NCBI GenBank assembly: GCA_964446585.1
Contig: CAYUPI010000026.1
Span: forward strand, 13,827 to 77,826
Length of the DNA: 64,000 nt
DNA from: CAYUPI01 sp964446585
GTDB lineage: Bacteria; Verrucomicrobiota; Verrucomicrobiia; Limisphaerales; UBA8199
Direction of reading: 5' to 3'
Made by a program: the position numbers and the translations under genes. Under the pieces are notes generated by a model. The model had not been told where the DNA came from. It ran no database searches and saw only the letters and a list, made by a program, of their open reading frames with translations. Position 1 is the stretch's first letter. The number at the start of each line of letters is the position of its first letter. This document shows positions 31,615 through 39,822 of this stretch, piece after piece.

Positions 31615-32967
31615 CTAAAGGCTCCATCCCTTCCGGTACGGCGGGTTGAGGAACTCATTGGCTTCGCGGGAGTTCTTAAAGCGAACCGCTTTTGTGTCCC
31701 ATTCCAGCTTCGTTCCGGTGAGTTTGATGGCGATCACGCCCAGCATCGCGATTTCGGTCAGCGGACCGCCGTAAGAGAAATCCGAGCCGGCCTTGGTGCC
31801 GTTCCGAATCGCCTGCAGCCAATCCTGGTGATGCTCCTTGGCCCGGGGAATCGTCTTGGGCGGGCGTTGATAGGCGTCGGCCTGCGCCTGTGGAATGATG
31901 TGCACGTGCCCGGCGCCGTGCGAGCCATAGACAATTGTCCCCTTGTCGCCCATCACAACTGCGCCCGTATCGATGTCCTTCTCGTCCGCTTCCAGTTCGG
32001 TCGGGCGAGGGATCTTTTCGGTGCCGCTGTACCAGTGAAGAGTCACCGGCCCGCGCTTGGCGTTGGCGGGGAATTGGTAAGTAATAATTTCACCCTTGGG
32101 AAAAGCATCTCCCTGAGTCTTGAAGTCATAATCTTTGACTTTCGCCAGGATAGTTGTGGGGGCGCCCAGGTCCAAAGCCCAGAACACGGGATCGACCACG
32201 TGACAGGTCCAGTCGCCGACTGTCCCATTGCCGAAAGGGACCCAGCCGCGCCAGGAGGCGGGCAGATAGGCCGGATGGTAGGGGCGGTGCTGAGCGGGTC
32301 CGAGCCAGAGGTCCCAATCGAGGGTTGCTGGAACTGGATGGTGCTCGCTCAGTTTTGGGAGTTGGTCGATGCCTGAATTGACGGCATTGCAGCCGCAGTG
32401 AATGGTATGAACCTTGCCGATGGCCCCGTCCGAAATCCACTCGCAGAAGACGCGAATCGTTTCGAACGAATGACCCTGATTGCCGAGCTGGGTGACGACC
32501 TTGTGTTTCTGCGCCGCCTTCATCAATTCGCGGACTTCGTGAACGGAGTGAGCGAGCGGCTTCTCGCAATAAACATGTTTACGCCGCTTGATGGCGGCCA
32601 TCGCGACGACGGCGTGGCAGTGGTCCGGAGTGGCCACCGTCACGGCATCGATTTGCTTTTCCATCGCATCGAACATTTTCCGAAAATCGGTGAAGCGCTT
32701 CGCGTCGGGAAACTTCTGGAATGATTTTGCCGCGCGGTCAGAGTCAACGTCGCACAGCGCCACGATATTGCTATTTCGTGCAACCTCATTGATATCACTT
32801 TCCCCCATGCCCCCGCAGCCGATGCCGGCGATGTTGATTCTCTCGCTGGGTGGAACCTGGCCGCTGCCTGCGATTACGTGGCGCGGAACGATGGTGAACG
32901 CGGCAACGGCTGTGCCCGCCGTGCGCACGAAGGCGCGGCGAGTCAGGGTGCCTGATTGCTTTTTCAT
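31615..32967 (-). CDS. Gfo/Idh/MocA family oxidoreductase with Tat-like signal
   Basis: A 450-residue protein. The N-terminus LTRRAFVRTAGTAVAAFTIV is a twin-arginine signal. The Rossmann part follows: INIAGIGCGGMGESDINE, VALCDVDSDRAAKSF, VTVATPDHCHAVVAM, and then the catalytic EKPLAHSVHEVRELM. The C-terminal alpha/beta domain has the VGDWTCHVVDPVFWALDLG segment. These secreted oxidoreductases are abundant in Verrucomicrobiota and Planctomycetota and use a tightly bound NAD(P) to act on sugars or inositols. The direction matches the sulfatase and ribose genes, with the palindromic element between. Confidence 0.88.
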   Translation of the reverse strand: MKKQSGTLTRRAFVRTAGTAVAAFTIVPRHVIAGSGQVPPSERINIAGIGCGGMGESDINEVARNSNIVALCDVDSDRAAKSFQKFPDAKRFTDFRKMFDAMEKQIDAVTVATPDHCHAVVAMAAIKRRKHVYCEKPLAHSVHEVRELMKAAQKHKVVTQLGNQGHSFETIRVFCEWISDGAIGKVHTIHCGCNAVNSGIDQLPKLSEHHPVPATLDWDLWLGPAQHRPYHPAYLPASWRGWVPFGNGTVGDWTCHVVDPVFWALDLGAPTTILAKVKDYDFKTQGDAFPKGEIITYQFPANAKRGPVTLHWYSGTEKIPRPTELEADEKDIDTGAVVMGDKGTIVYGSHGAGHVHIIPQAQADAYQRPPKTIPRAKEHHQDWLQAIRNGTKAGSDFSYGGPLTEIAMLGVIAIKLTGTKLEWDTKAVRFKNSREANEFLNPPYRKGWSL

Positions 32968-33185
32968 GCTAGCCTCTCATTGTTTGATAGACTTGGTGGC
33001 TTCAGAGCCCGAACTGATCGCGGCAGTGCGTCTGCCGGCAGCAGAGTAAGCCTGTATCGATCTCGGGGTCAAGGAGCCCGATTTGGGGGTCCAAACCCGC
33101 TACACCGCTACGAACCGCTTGAATTTGGGGTTACGAGGGGTAGCACCCGCTACGCGAGCCGCTACCGGACGCTACAGCACGTTGC

Positions 33186-33632
33186 TCAATGCAAGGAGGC
33201 GTTTAGTCGCTCCGGTTGACTCCCGTCACGTTGGCTCCAGGCTCCGGCAAACGACGCGGCTACCATCGCGGCAAGATTCACGGCCGAGTCCAAAGCGATT
33301 ACGCGCACTGAGAGAGACTGAGATAGGCAGTGAACGGCCATCCCTATCGTCAGCAGCAGCCACACAAGCAGGGCGGCCAATACGGAGGCGGCTGTCGAAG
33401 AGCGAGCGCGGCTTGCCGAATACGCTATGATCGCGACGCCCATTGGCACGGTCAGGACCGCCCATAGAAACCAAACTTCGGCTGTCCAAGGCAACGGCCG
33501 CCTAATCGCCGCGACGGCCTGTTCCCACTCGCGGCGCATGAAAGCAAACCAAGCCAGGCCCCAAACAAGGTTGTAAACCAGTGTCCACAGTGCACCGCTG
33601 GCAACAATGCGCCGCCACTTGATGCTGCTCAT
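33186..33632 (-). CDS. Four-helix membrane protein, function unknown
   Basis: A 148-residue protein with four transmembrane helices at about 10-32, 48-70, 80-103 and 108-130. Short charged loops and a polar C-terminus (WSQRDGSQPERLN) fit a small integral membrane protein. The ATG at 33632 is the first in frame. It stands alone between the Gfo/Idh gene and the divergent Ser-rich protein gene. No family recognised. Confidence 0.6.
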   Translation of the reverse strand: MSSIKWRRIVASGALWTLVYNLVWGLAWFAFMRREWEQAVAAIRRPLPWTAEVWFLWAVLTVPMGVAIIAYSASRARSSTAASVLAALLVWLLLTIGMAVHCLSQSLSVRVIALDSAVNLAAMVAASFAGAWSQRDGSQPERLNASLH

Positions 33633-33777
33633 TTGGTATGATGTTTAGCGATCGACACCAACGTGCACAACTGACTTTTGTGAGGCGAGTAACACGAATC
33701 GGACTGAATCGGACGGATCCGACGAGTTGACGAATCGGCGAGGCGTGTGGCAGGTGGCAGTACAAACGTGACCTAAA

Positions 33778-33815
33778 AAAATAATGGGCTTTTTTCAGCA
33801 GAGTGCCATTATTTT
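33778..33815. promoter_or_regulatory. AT-rich hairpin upstream of the Ser-rich gene
   Basis: AAAATAATGG (33778-33787) and CCATTATTTT (33806-33815) are perfect 10-bp inverted repeats with an 18-base loop containing a T run, ending 14 bp before the ATG at 33830. It could be an operator or a leader structure. Confidence 0.35.
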
Positions 33816-33829
33816 GCCAGGCTCAGATC

Positions 33830-34888
33830 ATGAACCTGCGAAACTGCGCAATGAGTTGGTGCCTGGCAATGGTATTGCTGGGCGCCGGCCTGCCTGACGC
33901 CAACGGCGCATCTGGTTACAGCCACAGCGGACACAGCTATTCTTCGCATTCGAGCTCATCTCATAGCTCCAGTTACGGAAGCGGCCGGAGTTCAGGCGCT
34001 GGCAGTCGCAGTTCCGGCGGCGGCGGCAGCAAGTCATTCAGTTCCGGTAGCGGCAAGAATTATAGCTCCGGGTCAAACTGGAATAGCAACAACCGAAAGG
34101 GCTACAGTTCCTCGAAGAGCTATAGCTCAGATAGCGGCAAGACGTTCAAGTCCTCGTCGCCTCGGGAAAACGCGCCCGCCAGTGCCGGCGCGGCGCGTCA
34201 GACGAGGCAGGATTCCAGTTCGAGCGGTTTTTCGTTCGACACCGCCGCAGCTCGCGCGCGGAAGGAAGAAGCCAGCAAGTCGAAGTTTACGGAGTTCAAA
34301 CAGTCGCAGACGCAACCGCAGCGTTCTGGCGATACGATTGCGCGGCCCGACGCGTCTTCCTACCGGGGACAGCCGCCGCCAATCGCGCCTTCGAGGGGCG
34401 GTTCATATCGGCGCACAGTTTATGTACCGGATGAGGTGACGATTTCTACGCGGCCAATTCGGATTTACAATGTGTACAACTCGTACCGCTGGCGTCCGTG
34501 GATAACGTACAACGACCCTTACAGCAGCTTGTTTTGGTGGTGGCTGCTGGATCGCACGATCGAAGACCGGGCCTGGTGGGCGTACCATCACCGGTATGAC
34601 ATGGACCCGGCCCGCTACGAAGCCCTTATGGCAACCGACGCGCAACTGCAGGCCCGTGTGGCGCAACTCGAAGCCCAGCAGGCCGCCCGCGACCCGAACT
34701 ACGTTCCGTCCGGCCTCGAGGGCCGCGATCTAATGTATTCGGATCAGTATGTGTCGCGCTCGTATCGCAATCGCCCGACCGCATTCGGCCGAATCGCCTT
34801 CTGGGTTTTCGGCGTCCCCACAGCCTGCGGGCTGTGCGCCTTTTTCATCTGGCTGATTTGGTTCAAACGCTGGCAAACCGCAACCTGA
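33830..34888 (+). CDS. Ser/Gly-rich surface protein with C-terminal membrane anchor
   Basis: A 352-residue protein starting at the ATG at 33830 (MNLRNCAMSWCLAMVLL), which begins a signal peptide ending near DANGAS. Residues about 25-110 are low complexity (Ser, Gly, His, Tyr and Lys), of the SHSSSSHSSSYGSGR kind. The middle is charged; residues about 190-270 form a compact part with many Tyr, Trp and Arg (YNVYNSYRWRPWITYNDPYSS, FWWWLLDRTIEDRAWWAYHHRYD). A C-terminal helix (FWVFGVPTACGLCAFFIWLIWF) is a membrane anchor. It is followed 20 bp later by DUF350 and then by a YjfK-like gene, so the three probably act together in the envelope. Confidence 0.7.
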   Translation: MNLRNCAMSWCLAMVLLGAGLPDANGASGYSHSGHSYSSHSSSSHSSSYGSGRSSGAGSRSSGGGGSKSFSSGSGKNYSSGSNWNSNNRKGYSSSKSYSSDSGKTFKSSSPRENAPASAGAARQTRQDSSSSGFSFDTAAARARKEEASKSKFTEFKQSQTQPQRSGDTIARPDASSYRGQPPPIAPSRGGSYRRTVYVPDEVTISTRPIRIYNVYNSYRWRPWITYNDPYSSLFWWWLLDRTIEDRAWWAYHHRYDMDPARYEALMATDAQLQARVAQLEAQQAARDPNYVPSGLEGRDLMYSDQYVSRSYRNRPTAFGRIAFWVFGVPTACGLCAFFIWLIWFKRWQTAT

Positions 34889-34908
34889 CCCTACAAAAAA
34901 ACAACCCT

Positions 34909-35148
34909 ATGGAATTCCACCTGCCTGAATACTTCTTTGGCGACCTGGTCGCAACCATCGCATTTGGGATCGTCGCGATCCTTCTCATTATCCTTGGGTA
35001 TGTCGCCTTTGACAGATTGACGCCGAAATTGGACTTCGATGATTTGCTGAACAAGGGGAACGTAGCGCTGGCGATTGTCATCGGCAGTTTCATGCTGGGC
35101 TTGTGCTACGTGATTGGGCGCGTGGTTTCAGCAGTGGTGGGGGGGTGA
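34909..35148 (+). CDS. DUF350 membrane protein (YjfL-like)
   Basis: A 79-residue membrane protein with two helices (ATIAFGIVAILLIILGYVAFD and VALAIVIGSFMLGLCYVIGRV). The pattern DLLNKGNVALAIVIGSF between them is typical of DUF350. In enterobacteria DUF350 (YjfL) is encoded beside YjfK (DUF2491), and the next gene here resembles YjfK. DUF350 proteins are found in PspA-type membrane stress loci; the exact activity is unknown. The ATG at 34909 is 20 bp after the upstream stop. Confidence 0.82.
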   Translation: MEFHLPEYFFGDLVATIAFGIVAILLIILGYVAFDRLTPKLDFDDLLNKGNVALAIVIGSFMLGLCYVIGRVVSAVVGG

Positions 35149-35217
35149 GGCCGGGCAATCGTTGAATCGTGGAGCAGTAGGAACCATGAAGGGACACGAA
35201 TAGACTTATTAGCACCA

Positions 35218-35892
35218 ATGGAGACACAGAAGGGAAAAACGCTTTGGGAAATGCTGCAGGAGCGGCTTCGCGGCGCCGGCAACGGGGCAGGCATCGCATT
35301 CGAGAACCCGCTGGATCTGCGCATCGGCTCAGGGGTGGTCGTTCCAGCCGCGAACGGGCCGGAGCTTTCGTCTTATGATTTTACGGTCGAGGAAATCCGG
35401 GAATACACCCGTCGACTTGGTGGTCGGGATTTTGTATTTACGGATTACGTCCTGCGCAGCGTGAACACGAAATCGTTCGATGCCGATCAGCGGATTGAGG
35501 TCCGGCTTCGAGTTGTGCCGAACGAGGCCGGAGCGCGCGATTCGCTTCTGCTGCGGCTTGAGGACGAGTTTGCTTTCGCCGAGGACTTCCTTGGCGTGCT
35601 AAAGGACGATACGGGTATCTTCGAGGTGACCGACGACAAATCCGGCGCGTCGACGACGTTCTCCCGCATCAATGATTTGCGCGAATCGTATCAGGCGGCG
35701 GTACTGCTGGTATCGCAGACAACTCCTGAAGGCAAGGCCTCGAAGACTGCGCCGTTGAAACTTGAGTATTGGGATTATTGGCGCGACGCCGAATTGGGGA
35801 ACGGGAAATCGGCGAAGGAATTCCTGTTCGCCGAGATGAATTCGGATACGGGCTGGTTTCAGCTCTGGCGGGGCAGGGAGTTTTTTTCCTGA
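35218..35892 (+). CDS. YjfK-like (DUF2491) protein
   Basis: A 224-residue soluble protein without signal peptide. Its length and pattern fit DUF2491/YjfK: an N-terminal GKTLWEMLQERL helix, a strand with NPLDLRIGSGVVV, then YTRRLGGRDFVFTDYVLR, RIEVRLRVVPNEAGARDSLLLRLEDEF and a C-terminal YWDYWRDAELG with FLFAEMNSDTGWFQLWRGREF. It lies 69 bp after DUF350, the order seen in Yjf clusters. A role in a PspA-linked envelope stress system is inferred from that context. Confidence 0.65.
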   Translation: METQKGKTLWEMLQERLRGAGNGAGIAFENPLDLRIGSGVVVPAANGPELSSYDFTVEEIREYTRRLGGRDFVFTDYVLRSVNTKSFDADQRIEVRLRVVPNEAGARDSLLLRLEDEFAFAEDFLGVLKDDTGIFEVTDDKSGASTTFSRINDLRESYQAAVLLVSQTTPEGKASKTAPLKLEYWDYWRDAELGNGKSAKEFLFAEMNSDTGWFQLWRGREFFS

Positions 35893-35898
35893 TCCCGG

Positions 35899-37443
35899 CT
35901 ACCGCCGCTTTTTATTATTCACAGGCACATAACGGATGCCGCCAGGTCCCCCGTCACCATTGCTCCAGACGCGCAGCAGGACGCTGTCGCCCTTGGCTCT
36001 CTCACTCAACGTCACAGCGTCTTGAGCGTTTCGCACCGGCTGCCGATCTATTTCCAAAATCACATCGCCTGGCTGCAAACCGGCCTTGGCAGCATTCGAA
36101 TCCTGCTCCACGTTGCTGACCAATGCCCCGCGGACATTGTTGGGGATTCCCAATTGGCGGCGCGTGCGCGTGTCTATGTCAGTCACTTCGACGCCGTCGA
36201 GTCCGTCGATGCTGGTATGGCTGCGATCGGGCTGCGGGTTGCGGAGGCGGCTGGCCTCGCCCTCCTCGGGCTTTTCTGTCAAGCTGGCAGCCAGCGTCTT
36301 TTCCATAGGTGCCTTTCCAGGTTCGGTGCGCAGAATTCGAAGCGTAACTCTTGAGCCCGGAGCAGTCTGAGAGATGAACAGCACCAGGGTGCGCGGATCA
36401 GTCATTTTCTTGCCGTTAATCTCGACTATGACGTCGCCATTCTTCAAACCCGCTTTGTCTGCGGGAGTGTTGGGTTCGACTTCTCCCACCATGACGCCGC
36501 TGCTGTCATCCGGCAGGTGAAATGCCTTTGCGAGATCCATCGTGAGTGGCTGTGGAAAAATGCCCAAAAACCCGCGGGTGACCCGGCCGTCACGCGTCAG
36601 GTGTTCCATGACGTAACGAGCCATGTTAATGGGCACGGCAAAGCCGATGCCCTGGTAACCGCCCGTGCGGCTATAAATCCAGGTATTGATGCCTACCAAT
36701 CGGCCTTCGGCATCAGCCAGCGCGCCGCCCGAGTTGCCGGGATTGATCGCGGCATCGGTTTGAATGAAGTTCTCGTAGCCGGGAATGCCGAATCCGCCGC
36801 GACCCGTCGCGCTCACGATTCCGCGCGTCACCGTCTGTCCGACGGCAAACGGATTGCCGATCGCCAGCACAGCATCGCCGACCTCCAGTTTATCGCTGTC
36901 GCCTACGACGGCGGCGGGCAGGCCTTTGGCCTCGATCTTCAGGACCGCCACGTCTGTGGCTGGATCGGCGCCGATGATTCTTGCGTCATATTCCTTTTCG
37001 CCTGAAGCCAGCGCGACTTTGACTTTATCTGCACCCTCAATCACATGGTTCGCGGTGAGGATGTAGCCGTCCGACGTCACGATAATTCCTGAGCCGAGGC
37101 TTTGTGCCTTCCGCTCGCGCGGCTGGAGCTGGTCGCCGAAAAAGTGGCGGAAGAGCGGGCTGTCAAAGAATGGGTCAGGCGTTGCGCGCTCGCGGATTGT
37201 CATTGTGGAATAAATGTTCACGACGCTGGGAGCGATTTTCTTGATTACGGGAGCGAGACTGGTTGCAGTCTTGATTTCGGCACGTAAGGGCTCTTCCTTC
37301 AGGTTCAATTTGGGCGGCGGATTGGCAGTAGAATCACCTGCCGCAAACGCTGCTGCTCCCGGCGGCCCAAATACTACCGCCAGCAGGAGCGCCGTCGTCC
37401 GCGTCCCTGCCAAAAAGGAACTCTTCCCTGGCTTTTCGCTCAT
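35899..37443 (-). CDS. degQ: DegP/DegQ-type periplasmic serine protease with two PDZ domains
   Basis: A 514-residue Do-family protease. The ATG at 37443 (MSEKPGKSSFLAG) begins a signal/anchor region to about residue 35. The trypsin-like domain carries the triad His133 (TANHVI), Asp164 (ATDVAVL) and Ser238 (GNSGGAL). Two PDZ domains follow at about 290-370 (GVMVGEVEPNTPADKAGLKNGD) and about 420-505 (LVSNVEQDSNAAKAGLQPGD). It degrades or refolds misfolded envelope proteins. The frame opens another 213 bases upstream but without protein character. It is convergent with the YjfK-like gene. Confidence 0.92.
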   Translation of the reverse strand: MSEKPGKSSFLAGTRTTALLLAVVFGPPGAAAFAAGDSTANPPPKLNLKEEPLRAEIKTATSLAPVIKKIAPSVVNIYSTMTIRERATPDPFFDSPLFRHFFGDQLQPRERKAQSLGSGIIVTSDGYILTANHVIEGADKVKVALASGEKEYDARIIGADPATDVAVLKIEAKGLPAAVVGDSDKLEVGDAVLAIGNPFAVGQTVTRGIVSATGRGGFGIPGYENFIQTDAAINPGNSGGALADAEGRLVGINTWIYSRTGGYQGIGFAVPINMARYVMEHLTRDGRVTRGFLGIFPQPLTMDLAKAFHLPDDSSGVMVGEVEPNTPADKAGLKNGDVIVEINGKKMTDPRTLVLFISQTAPGSRVTLRILRTEPGKAPMEKTLAASLTEKPEEGEASRLRNPQPDRSHTSIDGLDGVEVTDIDTRTRRQLGIPNNVRGALVSNVEQDSNAAKAGLQPGDVILEIDRQPVRNAQDAVTLSERAKGDSVLLRVWSNGDGGPGGIRYVPVNNKKRR

Positions 37444-37640
37444 AATGTTCTCGCTTCCAATTTGGCCAGTCATTGAGAAAAATACAAAAACAAAACGCTG
37501 GAACTCATCCGTCCATCCATCCGTACCGTAAATTCCCACTGAAACACGCTTCGTCAAAATATGGGGGAAGGAAGCGCCTTGCCGCAGTCGAGCATTATCG
37601 TATCTTGACGACTGAAGGTTTGCGTAACTGCGAACTTCAG

Positions 37641-39623
37641 ATGAAATCAAACGCAATAGGTAGAGCCGTTCTCGTCGGACTGGTGGCAGGGCTGCTCGTT
37701 TATGAGCAGCGCAACTCGAGTGCGGCCTCCGTTGGGGAGCCGAGTCGGAGCGCGAAAATGCCCAGGATAGATTTCGTCCGCGAGATCAAGCCGTTGCTGT
37801 CTGAGTATTGCTACGGCTGTCATGGGGAAAAGAAGAAGGGCGGATTGGATTTCCGGATCTACAACGATGAAAAGTCGGCCCTGAAAGATCGGCGCGTCTT
37901 CGAGAAGGTGCTCGGGAAATTGCAAGCTCATGAGATGCCACCTGAAAGCAAACCTCAGCCCACCGATGCTCAACGCAACCTCATGACCAACTGGGTGGGC
38001 CAATGCTTCTTCCAATGCGATTGCAATCACCCGGACCCCGGGCGCGTGACGATTCGCCGCCTCAATCGAGCGGAATACAATAACACCATCCGTGAGCTGA
38101 CTGGTGTGGAGTTCCAGCCGGCAGACAATTTTCCTGCAGACGATTCGGGCTACGGTTTTGACAACATCGGCGACGTGCTCTCGCTTTCACCTGCGCTGAT
38201 GGAGAAGTATCTGTTGGCGGCTGAAAAGATTGTGAAGGACCTGGTTCCCGGGGATCGTGCCGCCGCGGGCGCGACCACAGCGGCCGGCGCTCCGACCGAG
38301 GTGATTTACTGGCGCGCTTTGGTCGCCCCGCAGACCGATGCGCCAAAACCGGAACGAGTCACTCAAATTATCACGAACTTTGCCACGCGGGCCTTCCGGC
38401 GGCCCTTAACAACTGACGAGCAGCGGCGGTTGATGGCGCTGTTCGAATCAGCGAGCGCGGGCGGCGCCGACTTCAGCGACAACCTCAGACTCGTGCTGGA
38501 GGCGGTCCTGGTCTCGCCGCAATTCCTGTTCCGCGGGGAAGCCCAACCCGAGCCGAACAACGCACAAGCAGTGCGGCCGTTGGACGAATATGCGCTGGCT
38601 TCGCGTCTTTCGTATTTTCTGTGGAGCTCGATGCCCGACGAGGAATTGTTCACGCAGGCAGCCCATCAGACCCTGCGCCGAAACCTGGAGGTCCAGGTCA
38701 AACGGATGCTCAAGGACGCAAGAACTCACGCGCTGGCAGAGAACTTCGCCGGCCAATGGCTGCAGCTCCGCAATCTGAAGCTGGCCAGCCCAAACTCGAA
38801 ACATTTTCCCGCGTTCGACGAAGGCCTCCGCGCTGCGATGCAGAAGGAAACCGAATTGTTCTTCGAGAACATCTGGCGGGAAAACCGGATCGTGCTGGAG
38901 TTTATCAATGCCGAGTACAGTTTCCTGAATCAAAAACTGGCGAGCCTGTATGGGATCGACGGCATCGAGGGCGAGCAATTCCGGCGCGTCACCTTCTCTG
39001 GAAAGGAGCGGGGCGGCCTTCTCGGACAGGCCAGCTTCCTGACGATCACTTCCAATCCGACGCGGACGTCGCCCGTGAAGCGCGGCAAATGGGTGCTGGA
39101 AAATATTCTCGGCTCTCCGCCACCGCCTCCGCCTCCGAACGTGCCCGAACTCAAGGAAGGCAAGGGGGTATTGACCGGCTCGCTGCGACAGCGGATGGAG
39201 CAGCACCGTGCCGACCCCAACTGCGCCACGTGTCATCAACGCATGGACCCAATCGGGTTTGGATTTGAGAACTTCGACGCCATCGGCGCGTGGCGTGAAA
39301 AAGACGACGAGTTCGCGATTGATGCCTCAGGGCAACTGGTGAGCGGAGAGAGCTTCAATGGTCCGGCGGAGCTCAAGGCGCTCATATTCACGAAGAAGCG
39401 AGACGATTTCGTCCGTTGTCTCGCGCAAAAAATGCTGACCTACGCGCTCGGCCGAGGACTCGAATATTACGATAAGTGCGCAGTCGATCAGATCTGCAAA
39501 AATTTGGCGAAAGATAATTATAAGTTTTCGACATTGATCCTCGAGATTACCAAAAGCACGCCTTTTCAAATGCGAAGAGGGGAAACAGCGCCAGTGCGAA
39601 CCGTCGCGCAGACTGAGCAATGA
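37641..39623 (+). CDS. DUF1592-type planctomycete cytochrome protein
   Basis: A 660-residue exported protein from the ATG at 37641 (MKSNAIGRAVLVGLVAGLLVY). The haem motif YCYGCHG is seen near residue 60 in a planctomycete-type cytochrome domain, followed in order by segments typical of DUF1587 (VTIRRLNRAEYNNTIRELTG), DUF1595, DUF1592 (EYALASRLSYFLWSSMPDEEL), DUF1588 (RGGLLGQASFLTITSNPTRTSPVKRG with a CATCHQRMDPIGFGFENFD second haem-like motif) and DUF1585 at the C-terminus. The family is common in Planctomycetota and Verrucomicrobiota and always pairs with a DUF1552 or DUF1501 protein. Function is unknown; oxidation of polymers has been proposed. Confidence 0.9.
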   Translation: MKSNAIGRAVLVGLVAGLLVYEQRNSSAASVGEPSRSAKMPRIDFVREIKPLLSEYCYGCHGEKKKGGLDFRIYNDEKSALKDRRVFEKVLGKLQAHEMPPESKPQPTDAQRNLMTNWVGQCFFQCDCNHPDPGRVTIRRLNRAEYNNTIRELTGVEFQPADNFPADDSGYGFDNIGDVLSLSPALMEKYLLAAEKIVKDLVPGDRAAAGATTAAGAPTEVIYWRALVAPQTDAPKPERVTQIITNFATRAFRRPLTTDEQRRLMALFESASAGGADFSDNLRLVLEAVLVSPQFLFRGEAQPEPNNAQAVRPLDEYALASRLSYFLWSSMPDEELFTQAAHQTLRRNLEVQVKRMLKDARTHALAENFAGQWLQLRNLKLASPNSKHFPAFDEGLRAAMQKETELFFENIWRENRIVLEFINAEYSFLNQKLASLYGIDGIEGEQFRRVTFSGKERGGLLGQASFLTITSNPTRTSPVKRGKWVLENILGSPPPPPPPNVPELKEGKGVLTGSLRQRMEQHRADPNCATCHQRMDPIGFGFENFDAIGAWREKDDEFAIDASGQLVSGESFNGPAELKALIFTKKRDDFVRCLAQKMLTYALGRGLEYYDKCAVDQICKNLAKDNYKFSTLILEITKSTPFQMRRGETAPVRTVAQTEQ

Positions 39624-39627
39624 ACAG

Positions 39628-39790
39628 CGCCAAGATCCAAGCGCCAAGATCCAAAGAAACATCAAGCTTCAAGATCCAAGAACCCGCTGCGTGCCCTGGA
39701 CCTACCTGGGATCCGAGGGTTCGACCCTATTGGAGTTTGGGGCTTGGAGTTTCCCTGGATCTTGGAGCTTGGCTCTTGGTGCTCCCAGGT
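39628..39790. repeat. Palindromic CCAAGATC repeat cluster between the pair
   Basis: GCGCCAAGATCCAA is repeated in tandem near 39628-39654 and again as CAAGATCCAAG at about 39671. A mirror region at 39731-39788 carries TGGATCTTGGAGCTTGG and CTCTTGG, the reverse-complement pattern. The whole could fold into a long imperfect hairpin. Similar palindromes recur between genes in related genomes; here it separates the DUF1592 and DUF1552 genes. Confidence 0.55.
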
Positions 39791-39822
39791 TTAATGTTGG
39801 CTAAGCAGCCAATGGATGCGGC

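Noticed and set aside
38448..39239. Reverse 263-codon frame inside the DUF1592 gene
   Set aside because: It is antisense to a certain gene and has no domain or signal features.
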